DNA of 64,000 bases from Arsenophonus apicola (GTDB taxonomy: Bacteria > Pseudomonadota > Gammaproteobacteria > Enterobacterales > Enterobacteriaceae): the NCBI RefSeq assembly GCF_020268605.1, contig NZ_CP084222.1, forward strand, positions 1,922,001 through 1,986,000. The letters are read 5' to 3'. The notes under the pieces were generated by a model. The model saw nothing but the letters and a program-made list of their open reading frames with translations, was not told the origin of the DNA and made no database searches. Both the position numbers and the translations under genes were made by a program. This document shows positions 28,739 through 37,942 of this stretch, one piece after another (the stretch's first letter is position 1; every line of letters begins with the position of its first letter).

Positions 28739-29851
28739 TTAAATAGTGCGAAAAGCAATCTCTGTGGGAATTTTTTCCCCAGCCCAGAACATTTGAGCAG
28801 AAATCGCCGAGGCTATTTCCCGATAGATATCAGCAAATTCCCCATCTGGATCTCGAATAACCGTTGGTTGACCTTGGTCTAAATCCTCACGCAGCGAAAT
28901 ATGTAACGGTATCTTACCTAATAGCTTACACTGGTATTTTTTCGCCAATCTTTCTGCTCCACCAAAACCAAAAATAGGCTCTATGTGACCGCAATTGCTA
29001 CAAATATGGAGACTCATATTTTCAACAATTCCTAATACCGGCACTTTTACTTTGTCAAACATCGCAATGCCTTTCATCGCATCAAGCAAAGCAATATCTT
29101 GTGGTGTAGTAACAACAATTGCAGCCGTAACGGGTATATTCTGTGATAATGTTAATTGGATATCACCGGTTCCCGGAGGCATATCAACGACTAAATAATC
29201 TAATTCTGGCCATTCGGTATCCTGTAACATTTGCATCAAAGCTTTGCTAGCCATTGGACCACGCCATATCATCGCATTATCATCATTAACCAAATAACCA
29301 ATTGAATTAGTTGCCAGACCATAAGCCATTATAGGTACCATATGATGCCCATCTGGTGAGGTGGGCCGCTGATTTTTAGTTGCCAACATAGTCGGAATAG
29401 AGGGACCATAAATATCCGCATCCAGAATACCTACCTTCGCGCCTTCTTGCGCCAATGCTAACGCTAAATTCACTGTCGTGGTTGATTTGCCAACTCCCCC
29501 TTTACCTGAGCTGATCGCAATAATGTTGCGCACTCCATTAACGCCTGGCAAATCATTCACTCTACGTAATGTACTGATATTATGACGTAATTTCCACTCT
29601 ACGGCTTGCGCACCGGCTATTTTTCGTAATTGTGATGTTTTCTGTTCAATTAATAGTTTAAAAGGTGTTTTCCAGGCAAACGGCATCACTAATTCAATAT
29701 GCAAAACATCTTCCAATAACACACAATGATATAATGCTTTTAATTTACTCAGATTACTTTGCAGTGTAGGATGGGAAAATGTGTCCAAAACCTCAGCGAC
29801 TTGCTGAGTTATCTGTTCTGGCTTTATCTGTTCGAAGGATCCTGAATTCAT
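28739..29851 (-). CDS. mrp: Mrp/ApbC iron-sulfur cluster carrier ATPase
   Basis: Mrp (ApbC) is a P-loop ATPase of the ParA/MinD type that binds and hands over [4Fe-4S] clusters. The 370-aa protein (E. coli 369) has an N-terminal MIP18-like domain (about residues 1-95), the deviant Walker A ISSGKGGVGKST (about 112-123), a DADIYGPSIPTM switch region, DMPPGTGD (about 222-229) and the cluster-binding CxxC in HICSNCGH (about 282-289). Divergent from metG, with 216 bases between the starts, as in E. coli. Given the iron-sulfur enzymes here (DmsB, MoaA, DinG), it probably serves several of them. Confidence 0.96.
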   Translation of the reverse strand: MNSGSFEQIKPEQITQQVAEVLDTFSHPTLQSNLSKLKALYHCVLLEDVLHIELVMPFAWKTPFKLLIEQKTSQLRKIAGAQAVEWKLRHNISTLRRVNDLPGVNGVRNIIAISSGKGGVGKSTTTVNLALALAQEGAKVGILDADIYGPSIPTMLATKNQRPTSPDGHHMVPIMAYGLATNSIGYLVNDDNAMIWRGPMASKALMQMLQDTEWPELDYLVVDMPPGTGDIQLTLSQNIPVTAAIVVTTPQDIALLDAMKGIAMFDKVKVPVLGIVENMSLHICSNCGHIEPIFGFGGAERLAKKYQCKLLGKIPLHISLREDLDQGQPTVIRDPDGEFADIYREIASAISAQMFWAGEKIPTEIAFRTI

Positions 29852-30067
29852 CGCAGCTCCTTTTATTAGTATTAAATTATCAACAATTGATCACGGCATC
29901 ATACCAGAGAACAATTTAATTAAGATAAATAGATAATGAAAACGACACTTATCAAGCAAAATTACGATAAAATAATGATAGATTAGTCATGTTTAGGCCT
30001 AGCCGGAAAAAACACAATCGGTTAACATCAATTATTGTTCAATTTTTATGGAAGTTAGATCCTTATT

Positions 30068-32095
30068 ATGTCTCAAGTCGCGAAAAATCTTTTGGTAACC
30101 TGTGCGTTACCTTATGCTAACGGTTCAATTCACCTTGGCCATATGTTAGAGCATATTCAGGCCGATATTTGGGTTCGTTATCAACGAATGCGCGGCAAAC
30201 AAGTTTACTTTATCTGTGCCGATGACGCCCATGGCACGCCAATCATGCTAAAAGCTCAGCAATTAGGTATAACGCCTGGGGAAATGATTAGTAAAGTAAA
30301 TCAGGAACATCAACACGATCTTGCTGACTTTGCTATCAGTTATGATAATTATCATTCAACTCATAGTGTAGAAAATAAAACTTTATCTGAACAAATTTAT
30401 TTGACACTAAAAAAGAACGGTTTTATCCAAAGCAAAACAATCTCACAACTTTATGATCCTAAGCAAGGAATGTTTCTACCCGATCGCTTTGTTAAAGGGA
30501 GTTGCCCCAAATGCCAGGCTGCTGATCAATACGGTGATAATTGTGAAGTCTGCGGTGCTACTTATAACCCAACGGAGCTAATTAATCCCCATTCGGTGAT
30601 TTCGGGTGCGACGCCTGAAATGCGCAATACAGAGCATTTTTTCTTTGATTTACCTGCATTTAGTAATATGTTGCAAACTTGGACGCGCTCAGGTGCTTTA
30701 CAGCCACAAGTGGCGAATAAAATGCAAGAGTGGTTTGAGGCGGGTTTACAGCAATGGGATATTACTCGTGACGCCCCTTACTTTGGTTTTGGAATTCCTA
30801 ATGAGCCTGGCAAATATTTTTACGTCTGGTTAGACGCACCAATTGGTTATATGGGAACATTCAAAAATCTATGTGAAAAACAACCGAATATTGATTTTGC
30901 TAGTTATTGGCAGCAAGATTCTACTGCCGATCTTTATCACTTTATCGGCAAAGATATTGTCTACTTCCATAGTCTATTTTGGCCAGCAATATTAGAAGGT
31001 AGTGGTTATCGTAAACCTACCAATATCTTTGTTCACGGTTATATCACTGTTAATGGCGCAAAAATGTCCAAATCACGAGGTACTTTTATTACCGCGCGCG
31101 CCTATTTAGATCAACTGGATGCTGATTGTTTGCGTTACTATTATGCTGCTAAGCTTTCTTCGCGCATTGATGATATTGATCTTAACTTAGAAGACTTTGT
31201 CCAACGGGTAAATAGCGACATTGTTAATAAAGTTGTCAATCTTGCAGCACGCAATGCCGGATTCATCACTAAACGCTTTCATAGTAAGTTATCATCGCGC
31301 CTTGCTGCTCCCGAACTTTACCAGCAATTTATTGCCGCCGCAGACAAAATTGGTCAAGAGTTTTGTCAACGTGAATATAATAAAGCGATTCGTGAAATTA
31401 TGTTACTTGCCGATTTGGCCAATCGATATATCGATGAGCAGGCACCCTGGGTAGTTGCCAAGCAAGAAGGACGCGAACAAGATTTGCATGACATATGTTC
31501 TATGGGTATCAATTTATTCCGTGTGCTAATGACTTATTTAAAACCCATATTACCGGGACTTACCAGCCGGACAGAAACTTTTTTAAATATTTCACTCAAC
31601 TGGGATGATATCAGCAATCCATTGTTAAATCATGAAATTACGCCATTCAAAACCTTATTCCAGCGAATTGAAATGAACAATATAACCGCGATGTTAGCGG
31701 CATCTAGCGAAAATATAACGGCACAAACAATGACTAATCAATTAGATGCAGAAAATCCTAGCCAAGATGTAATTAGTTTTGATGACTTTAACAAAGTAGA
31801 CTTACGAGTGGCTCTAATTAAGCAAGCTGATTTAGTCGAAGGCTCCGATAAGCTGCTCAAACTACAATTAGATTTAGGTGATAGCTGCCGACAAGTTTTT
31901 TCGGGTATTCGTACAGCGTATCCGGATCCTAAAGTATTGGAAGGCCGCTTAACGATTATGGTCGCTAATTTAGCGCCAAGAAAAATGCGCTTTGGTGTTT
32001 CCGAAGGAATGGTATTAGCAGCCGGACCTGGTAACAAAGATATTTTTCTATTAAGTCCTGATGCTGGCGCCAAACCTGGTATGCAGGTAAAATAA
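30068..32095 (+). CDS. metG: methionyl-tRNA synthetase
   Basis: MetG charges tRNA-Met and initiator tRNA. The 675-aa protein (E. coli 677) has the class-I HIGH-equivalent in GSIHLGHM (about residues 19-26), the four-Cys zinc knuckle CPKC...CEVC (about 145-161), KMSKSRGTF (about 333-341), the anticodon-binding helix bundle, and a C-terminal EMAP/Trbp111 tRNA-binding domain starting at DFNKVDLRVA (about 575). Everything expected of the enterobacterial enzyme is present. It has its own terminator 24 bases downstream. Confidence 0.98.
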   Translation: MSQVAKNLLVTCALPYANGSIHLGHMLEHIQADIWVRYQRMRGKQVYFICADDAHGTPIMLKAQQLGITPGEMISKVNQEHQHDLADFAISYDNYHSTHSVENKTLSEQIYLTLKKNGFIQSKTISQLYDPKQGMFLPDRFVKGSCPKCQAADQYGDNCEVCGATYNPTELINPHSVISGATPEMRNTEHFFFDLPAFSNMLQTWTRSGALQPQVANKMQEWFEAGLQQWDITRDAPYFGFGIPNEPGKYFYVWLDAPIGYMGTFKNLCEKQPNIDFASYWQQDSTADLYHFIGKDIVYFHSLFWPAILEGSGYRKPTNIFVHGYITVNGAKMSKSRGTFITARAYLDQLDADCLRYYYAAKLSSRIDDIDLNLEDFVQRVNSDIVNKVVNLAARNAGFITKRFHSKLSSRLAAPELYQQFIAAADKIGQEFCQREYNKAIREIMLLADLANRYIDEQAPWVVAKQEGREQDLHDICSMGINLFRVLMTYLKPILPGLTSRTETFLNISLNWDDISNPLLNHEITPFKTLFQRIEMNNITAMLAASSENITAQTMTNQLDAENPSQDVISFDDFNKVDLRVALIKQADLVEGSDKLLKLQLDLGDSCRQVFSGIRTAYPDPKVLEGRLTIMVANLAPRKMRFGVSEGMVLAAGPGNKDIFLLSPDAGAKPGMQVK

Positions 32096-32118
32096 ATTAA
32101 TAATAAATACATTAAATA

Positions 32119-32149
32119 AAAATGGCGACAATACTATTTTCGCCATTTT
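32119..32149 (+). terminator. rho-independent terminator of metG
   Basis: 10-bp stem (AAAATGGCGA / TCGCCATTTT) with an 11-base loop, ending in T4, 24 bases after the metG stop. Confidence 0.75.
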
Positions 32150-32228
32150 AAACTCACTTATTACACCAGCCTAACCCATTAAATGGGTTAATTGTATTAG
32201 CAGTATGTTTTGTTATAGGACTGGTATT

Positions 32229-32684
32229 ATGTTGTTTGTTAAAAATATTCTTTATATTAGTTGGCAGTATCTACGTGCTTTTTTACTCATTTATCTCTGC
32301 CTAATAATAGGAAACCTAATTTCAACTCTACTGCCTTTTTCTTTGCCAGGTAGTATAATCGGTATGCTGATCTTATTTAGCATGTTAACAATACAGATCA
32401 TACCGGTAGAATGGATACAGCCGGGTTGTCATTTATTACTAAAAAATATTACCATGCTATTTATTCCTATCGGAGTAGGCATAATGAATTATTATGATAA
32501 GCTCAGCCAACAAATTATCCCTATTTTGCTTTCGTGCATTGTTAGTACATTGATTATTATGATTATAGTTGCTTATAGCTCACATTATATTCATCGTGAA
32601 ACTAACATAAATACCTTGGATAATTATAAACAACAGAGAAAAAAACAAAATTCAGCCCCAAAAAATAGGCCAAATAACGAGTAA
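32229..32684 (+). CDS. yohJ: CidA/LrgA family membrane protein YohJ
   Basis: A 151-aa holin-like inner-membrane protein with four hydrophobic segments. The motifs WQYLRAFLLIYLCL, LPGSIIGMLILF (about residues 38-49) and IPIGVGIMNYYD (about 80-91) match E. coli YohJ. CidA/LrgA proteins work with CidB/LrgB partners; in Gram-positives they affect autolysis and pyruvate uptake, and their role in enterobacteria is unclear. ATG 32229 follows AGGA by 8 bases; the upstream GTG/ATG readings lack family support. The Lys/Gln-rich C-terminal tail is longer than in E. coli (132 aa). Six bases separate it from yohK. Confidence 0.92.
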   Translation: MLFVKNILYISWQYLRAFLLIYLCLIIGNLISTLLPFSLPGSIIGMLILFSMLTIQIIPVEWIQPGCHLLLKNITMLFIPIGVGIMNYYDKLSQQIIPILLSCIVSTLIIMIIVAYSSHYIHRETNINTLDNYKQQRKKQNSAPKNRPNNE

Positions 32685-32689
32685 TAATA

Positions 32690-33385
32690 ATGATAAATCA
32701 TATCTGGTGGTCACTACCATTTACCATTATTGTTTTCTTATTAGCAAGAAGATTATTCCAAAAATATAAACTGATCATTCTAAATCCTTTGCTGATTTCA
32801 ATCAGCATCATTGTTCCTATTTTATTAATAACGCAGACTTCTTACGACCATTATTTCTCTGGTAGTCGTATTCTGAATGATTTGTTACAGCCGGCAGTTG
32901 TTGCCTTAGCTTTGCCATTATATGAACAGTTACATCAGATTCGCGCCCAATGGAAATCCATTATTAGCGTTTGTTTTATTGGTAGTCTTATTGCCATGGT
33001 AACCGGAACCGCAATTGCCTTATGGACAGGAGCAACCGTCGAAATGGCCGCTTCAATACTGCCAAAATCAGTGACAACACCCATTGCTATGGCTGTATCA
33101 GAGGCCATTGGCGGCGTGCCTGCCATCAGTGCCGCTTGTGTGATCTTAGTTGGTATTTTTGGTGCTATGTTTGGGCAGTTACTGTTTAATCTATTGCGGA
33201 TAAAAAACCCTATTGCTCGAGGATTAGCGATGGGAGCAGCCTCACATGCCGTGGGTACGGCGCGCAGCGCCGAGATAAACTACATTGAAGGTGCATATAG
33301 TTCTCTTGCATTGATGACTTGTGGCATTATTACTTCATTAATTGCGCCTTTTATTTTTCCTTTACTAATGGAATTATTAAATTAA
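32690..33385 (+). CDS. yohK: LrgB family membrane protein YohK
   Basis: A 231-aa LrgB/CidB family inner-membrane protein, the partner of YohJ. It shows the N-terminal hydrophobic helices, LNDLLQPAVVALALPLYEQ (about residues 62-80), the conserved PKSVTTPIAMAVSEAIGG (about 124-141) and the SHAVGTARSAE motif (about 184-194), all typical of the family and identical in order to E. coli YohK. It forms a two-gene operon with yohJ. In E. coli cdd follows; here a gene-free stretch and then sanA follow. Confidence 0.95.
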   Translation: MINHIWWSLPFTIIVFLLARRLFQKYKLIILNPLLISISIIVPILLITQTSYDHYFSGSRILNDLLQPAVVALALPLYEQLHQIRAQWKSIISVCFIGSLIAMVTGTAIALWTGATVEMAASILPKSVTTPIAMAVSEAIGGVPAISAACVILVGIFGAMFGQLLFNLLRIKNPIARGLAMGAASHAVGTARSAEINYIEGAYSSLALMTCGIITSLIAPFIFPLLMELLN

Positions 33386-33742
33386 ATTATTATCGATAAA
33401 ACGACTCAGCAAAACTATAAACACTTTCGCTATTTTTATAGGCAAGAAAATCTAACCTCACTAGCAAGCCCTAACTTTAATTTTAGGCTTTATAATAAAG
33501 TCGAATAAATTAAAATCAAATCTAGCGTATAACTACAGCGATCTTGGACAAGGCGTTCGATCAATTTATTGACGGTAATTTCTGCTCGTTTGAATATCAT
33601 ATTTACAAACTTACTCCCTTCTGACTATTATAAGTCTTATCTAACAATAAACTGTTAAATTAATCAGGAAGCCGCATGATCATAAGTAAAATAGTTAGAG
33701 TTGAGCAGTTTTTCTCTATCCTTTAATCTATAGGCATAGGTG
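33386..33742. other. intergenic region where E. coli has cdd
   Basis: About 357 bases between yohK and sanA. In E. coli the cytidine deaminase gene cdd (about 0.9 kb) lies here. I found no recognisable cdd fragment, so the gene was either lost cleanly or never sat here in this lineage. Confidence 0.55.
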
Positions 33743-34438
33743 ATGAGGAAATTTCTTATTTATAGTTTACTTATTATTATAGTGACAGCAATTGTTGCCA
33801 CTCTGGCATTCGATCGGTGGATTAGCTGGAAAACTAATGATTATATCTATGATGATGTAAAAAAATTGCCGCCACGTACTGTTGGCATGATATTGGGCAC
33901 CGCAAAATATTATTCCGCCGGCTTACCTAATGAGTACTATAAGTATCGAATTCAAGGCGCCATAAATGCTTACAATAGCGGTAAAATAAAATACTTACTC
34001 GTTAGTGGTGATAATGCACATTACAATTACAATGAACCGATCACCATGCGCAGAGATTTGATCGCTGCTGGTATACCGGCTGCAAAAATTGTACTGGATT
34101 TTGCCGGCTTTCGAACATTAGATTCGGTTATCCGAACTCGCCAAGTGTTTGCCACCAACAACTTTACTATTATTACCCAACGTTTTCATTGTGAAAGGGC
34201 ACTCTTTATCGCTATAAAAAAAGGGATAGATGCACAGTGCTATGCAGTTTCTTCACCTAAAAAAATCATTAAAGTTCGTTTACGCGAAGTTTTTGCCCGT
34301 ATTAATGCTCTGATTGATCTTTATATATTAAAAAGTGAACCCCGTTTTTTAGGTCAACAAGAGTCTATTCCTGCACCGATAAAAATGCCTGAGGGGATCA
34401 AAGGATATCCGGCCGTTTTACCTGATGAACTCAAATAA
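33743..34438 (+). CDS. sanA: SanA, DUF218 envelope-barrier protein
   Basis: SanA is a single-pass inner-membrane protein that helps keep the envelope tight to vancomycin at raised temperature in E. coli. The 231-aa protein has an N-terminal helix (FLIYSLLIIIVTAIVATLAF) and a periplasmic DUF218 domain with MILGTAKYYSAGLPNEYY (about residues 48-65), YLLVSGDN (about 83-90), DFAGFRTLDSVIRT (about 117-130) and a late FHCERALFIA. ATG 33743 is chosen; a GTG immediately before it is possible. Order yohJ-yohK-(cdd)-sanA follows E. coli apart from the missing cdd. Confidence 0.93.
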   Translation: MRKFLIYSLLIIIVTAIVATLAFDRWISWKTNDYIYDDVKKLPPRTVGMILGTAKYYSAGLPNEYYKYRIQGAINAYNSGKIKYLLVSGDNAHYNYNEPITMRRDLIAAGIPAAKIVLDFAGFRTLDSVIRTRQVFATNNFTIITQRFHCERALFIAIKKGIDAQCYAVSSPKKIIKVRLREVFARINALIDLYILKSEPRFLGQQESIPAPIKMPEGIKGYPAVLPDELK

Positions 34439-34449
34439 TATTAGCCAGT

Positions 34450-35593
34450 TCAATTAGCACATTTATTGGTTAAATAACCCCATAACCACTCTATCGGGCC
34501 TTGAGTAAAATACTTCAACCAACATACAGCAAATAAAATATTAATCAGCCAATCAGCGATACAAAAAGAAGTAATTCAATGCGACTAAATTGAGCAAAAA
34601 AACCTAGACGATAAAAAATAGTTGTACAGATTAATGTCTGTAATAAATAGCTAGTTAAAGCCATACGACCTATTGATTGTAGCCATCTAATAATAAAGAT
34701 ATTTTTTATTTGCGGCCAAAAACCATAAATAATAGCAATATAACCAGCAACTTGAATCGGAATAATTAGCTGATTAATAACAAATCCTAATAGGCCAGTG
34801 GCTATATAATTCCACTCATAGTAATACTGAATTGCTATAGAAAATAATTGAATAATAATAGTTACCGGGATTAACCAATATGCAACATAGCGATAATGAA
34901 ATAAAGAAAAATGCCCAGTCAACCATCCGTTTCTTATTAATGCTGACCCCATTATCATGAGTGCCAATAACTGCCAACCATAGCCGATCACTAGCAAAAT
35001 TAATCTCTGTGCGACCGATTCAGCCCGATATAAAAAAGCTTGCCATCCACCAGCTATTTTAATGTTAATTTCTTCAATAAAATTATTTTCTGCAAAATAC
35101 CAAAAGGACGAGGCATCAGTAAAATAACTAAAACTGGAAAAAATAATTAAGCCAGATAAATAGATAACAATAGATTTATAATATAACTGTCTAAGGCTAT
35201 TAAAATAAATAATTTTTATGGCTAATAGCCCCATCAAAGCATAAGGCAAGAGAATATCACCATCCCATAATCCAATGCCATGTATTAAACCAATAATAGC
35301 CAACACAAATAGCCGGATTTGATTCCAATATAAACCCTGTTTAGACAAAAATTCTAAGCTTGCACCAAATAACAAACTAAAAATTGCCAGAAATTTTCCC
35401 TGAACAAATATATGTAAATACACCCAGCACCAAATATCGCCGGCCGTCGTGCCAGCAGATAAACTGGATTCACATAAGCTAATTGAGGTAGTGCAAAGCC
35501 AAAAATATTTATCAATAAAATAGCTAAAATAGCGCTTCCGCGCAGCAGATCAATTTGCTTAATCCGCTGCCAGTTAGCTGTAATAACAAACAT
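34450..35593 (-). pseudogene. yeiB: YeiB-like DUF418 membrane protein, two frameshifts
   Basis: The locus has the full length of E. coli YeiB (about 385 aa) but in three frames. Frame 1 from ATG 35593 reads IDLLRGSAILAILLINIFGF. Near 35440 the homology passes to another frame (GDIWCWVYLHIF, then VQGKFLAIFSLLFGASLEF) that stays open to a TGA at 34545-34547. The end of the family (WLINILFAVCWLKYFTQGPIEWLWG) then appears in a third frame and stops at 34450. Two independent single-base indels make it a pseudogene unless the assembly is wrong twice. YeiB proteins are multi-pass membrane proteins of unknown function. It lies 3 bases after folE on the same strand, as in E. coli. Confidence 0.85.
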
Positions 35594-35596
35594 TAA

Positions 35597-36265
35597 TTAG
35601 CCGTTACGCAGGCGAGAAATGTTACGTAAAAATTCCTGACGGGTATTTTGACTAGATTTAAATAAACCGCCTAGCGAGGTTGTCATTGTGCTACTGCTTA
35701 CATCACGAACGCCTCTAGCTTTAACGCAATAATGAACGGCATCGATTGTAACAGCAACATTAGCTGTGCCTAATAAAGTTTGAAGCGCAATTAAAATTTG
35801 TTGAGTTAAACGCTCCTGAACTTGTGGGCGGTGAGAAAAGAATTGAACAATGCGATTAATTTTAGATAAACCAACTACCTTATCCTTGGGAATATAGGCC
35901 ACTGTCGCCTTACCATCGATGGTAACAAAATGATGCTCACAAACACTGGTTAACGTAATATCACGAACCGTAACCATTTCGTCGAAATCCATTTTGTTTT
36001 CGATCAAGGTAATCTTAGGGAAGTTATTATAATCAAGCCCGGAGAAAATTTCGTCGACATACATTTTAGCAACGCGCTTCGGTGTTTCTACTAAGCTATC
36101 ATCGCTAAGGTCGAGATTAAGTAAACGCATAATTTCACCCATATGCGCTTCAATCTGTTGTTTACGCTCATTTACACAAAGAGATTGGCCACAAAGTGGA
36201 GTTTCAAGACCACGAGCTTCAAGTGCTTGACGAACAAGATGCGCTTCTTGACTTAGCGATGACAT
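35597..36265 (-). CDS. folE: GTP cyclohydrolase I
   Basis: FolE converts GTP to dihydroneopterin triphosphate, the first step of tetrahydrofolate synthesis. The 222-aa protein has exactly the length of E. coli FolE. It keeps TPKRVAKMYVDEIFSGLDY (about residues 61-79), the zinc-binding SVCEHHFVTIDGKATVAYIP (Cys and His, about 108-127), SKINRIVQFFSHRPQVQERL (about 134-153) and the second zinc Cys in HYCVKARGV (about 179-187). ATG 36265 follows GGAG by about 6 bases; an ATG five codons upstream is less likely. First gene of folE-yeiB. Confidence 0.97.
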   Translation of the reverse strand: MSSLSQEAHLVRQALEARGLETPLCGQSLCVNERKQQIEAHMGEIMRLLNLDLSDDSLVETPKRVAKMYVDEIFSGLDYNNFPKITLIENKMDFDEMVTVRDITLTSVCEHHFVTIDGKATVAYIPKDKVVGLSKINRIVQFFSHRPQVQERLTQQILIALQTLLGTANVAVTIDAVHYCVKARGVRDVSSSTMTTSLGGLFKSSQNTRQEFLRNISRLRNG

Positions 36266-36713
36266 GCATTTCTCCAACAATAAAATTCAACATTTAACCA
36301 ACTATATATTCAACCAATGGATACCATTATCCCTCGACAATAACCTATCCTAACAAAATATTTTTTATATCGCGCTAATTTTTCATATCAGAGTCACTAT
36401 TTATCTTTTTTTACTAACCATTTATATAAAAATATCTATTTATTTTACTCTAAATAATCAATTTACTAACTATATCCTCATTTTAAACCCACTCAACGAC
36501 GATTAACTTTTTGTTATAACATATGTGAGTTTTAACCAAAAAAATCTATTGCTGTAATATAACAGACAAAAATAGCTGTTATTGTCTTCGTTAACTTATT
36601 TGATTTGTTATTCACTTAAATAGCGTTAATTAAACAACTGTTGGTTAATCAACAGTTGTTAAGTCAATTATTTTGCTAACTGAAATAGATTTCATCATTA
36701 GATAGCAATTTAT
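36266..36713. other. intergenic region between folE and scsD
   Basis: About 448 bases holding the folE promoter and the putative scs terminator hairpin at 36633-36660. No gene recognised. Confidence 0.5.
36633..36660 (-). terminator. hairpin downstream of scsABCD
   Basis: Perfect 11-bp inverted repeat (AACAACTGTTG / CAACAGTTGTT) with a 6-base loop, 53 bases past the scsD stop on the minus strand, followed there by TTAATTAA. A terminator is the simplest reading; an operator for folE is possible. Confidence 0.5.
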
Positions 36714-37223
36714 TTAATTCATGTAATTACTCCACCAAAGACGAAACTTCAAACCAATTAAACTACTCCAGCCAGTAGTGGTACTAACCACTTTGCCTTT
36801 ATAAATAATGACAAAAGTTGGTGTTACACTAATGTGCCATTGAGCAGCATGGGCACCGGTTGGATCATTAACAGTTGGCATCATAAAGTGCTTTTGCCTC
36901 AAATAGTGCTGTACTTTAGCGTCATCGACTGAACGAAAGGCGACTGTTAATACATTACCACCGTTAGCCGCATAGTCCGCTATTTTTGGGCTAGTAAAAC
37001 GACAAATGCCACACCAGCTAGCCCAAAAATAGAGCAATAGTGGTTGTTTGGCACTTAACTCTGCCAATGTTACTTGTTTTTCCGCTAGCGTTATTACGGT
37101 GTCACTAGCAAAATTATAGGGCGCTTGAGGAGCACGGAAATTATCCAGTAATAGAATAAAAATGACTAGGATCAACAAAAAAAACAGCCCCTCACGCAAC
37201 CAACGATAAAATTTATTTGTCAT
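36714..37223 (-). CDS. scsD: ScsD-like membrane-anchored thioredoxin
   Basis: A 169-aa protein with one N-terminal membrane helix (LFFLLILVIFILLL) and a periplasmic thioredoxin-like domain of the TlpA/ResA type. The active site CGIC lies in FWASWCGICRF (about residues 67-77), followed by the cis-Pro region SVTPTFVII (about 132-140). In Salmonella the suppressor-of-copper-sensitivity protein ScsD has this layout. It overlaps scsC by 4 bases (ATGA), so the two are translationally coupled. Expected to act on periplasmic disulfides under copper or redox stress, fed by ScsB, which is broken here. Confidence 0.85.
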   Translation of the reverse strand: MTNKFYRWLREGLFFLLILVIFILLLDNFRAPQAPYNFASDTVITLAEKQVTLAELSAKQPLLLYFWASWCGICRFTSPKIADYAANGGNVLTVAFRSVDDAKVQHYLRQKHFMMPTVNDPTGAHAAQWHISVTPTFVIIYKGKVVSTTTGWSSLIGLKFRLWWSNYMN

Positions 37224-37942
37224 TTAAGTTTTTCCAATTCTATTTTAACTATCCCTTGCAACTGTTCATAACTCACCGCACCACTCAGCACTTGAGAGCC
37301 AATCAATGTAGCAGGCGTACCTTGCACGTCGAGCTGTTGTGCTAGAGCCAAATTGTCGTTAATGGTATCCAGCGTTTGGCTATCAAACTGCATTAAATTA
37401 ATACCAATTTTTTGCTCTGCTGCTTTGATACTGGCGTTATCATGATAACCTTTCTTGGCCATCAGACGATGGTGTAACAACCAAAACTTTTCCCTATCCT
37501 GTTTCCACAGGGAAAGCGCACTGCGCGCAGCTGTCACTGAACTTTGCGCTCGAAACGGTAGTGGTTTGATAATCAAAGCAACTTGCGGTTGAGACTGGAC
37601 AATTTTTATCAGTAACGGATCAAATTGTTTACAAAAAGAACAGTTATAATCAGTAAAATAAACCATCACTAATTTAGCCTCAGCGGCGCCAAGACGTGGG
37701 CTATTCGGATCGTTAAATAGCCTATTTTGGTTTTGTTTAATTATTTTTTTCAACTGTTGCTGTCTTTGTTGTTGTCGCTGTTCACGATAAGCATTAGCCG
37801 CTTGTAACAGTATTTCCGGATTATTAACTAATGTTTCGCGAATCTGTTCTTGCAAAAAAGCTTTCTGTTCTAATGTAAACAAGTGATTATTAGCTAATGA
37901 TGGCGTCGTCATTAGTAATAGCAGCAAAATGAGTTTTTTCAT
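37220..37942 (-). CDS. scsC: ScsC-like periplasmic disulfide isomerase/reductase
   Basis: A 240-aa protein with a signal peptide (MKKLILLLLLMTTPSLA), a Gln/Arg-rich N-terminal helix (QQRQQQLKKI, the trimerisation region in Proteus ScsC) and a DsbA-like thioredoxin fold with the active site CSFC in YNCSFCKQF (about residues 95-103) and cis-Pro in GTPATLIG (about 208-215). ScsC is reduced by ScsB and protects periplasmic proteins from copper-driven oxidation in Salmonella and Proteus. Start overlaps the scsB stop by 4 bases. It appears intact, unlike its reductase. Confidence 0.88.
   Translation of the reverse strand: MKKLILLLLLMTTPSLANNHLFTLEQKAFLQEQIRETLVNNPEILLQAANAYREQRQQQRQQQLKKIIKQNQNRLFNDPNSPRLGAAEAKLVMVYFTDYNCSFCKQFDPLLIKIVQSQPQVALIIKPLPFRAQSSVTAARSALSLWKQDREKFWLLHHRLMAKKGYHDNASIKAAEQKIGINLMQFDSQTLDTINDNLALAQQLDVQGTPATLIGSQVLSGAVSYEQLQGIVKIELEKLK

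Noticed and set aside
33386..33742. Remnant of cdd between yohK and sanA
   Set aside because: No frame gives a recognisable stretch of cytidine deaminase, so only the absence can be reported.
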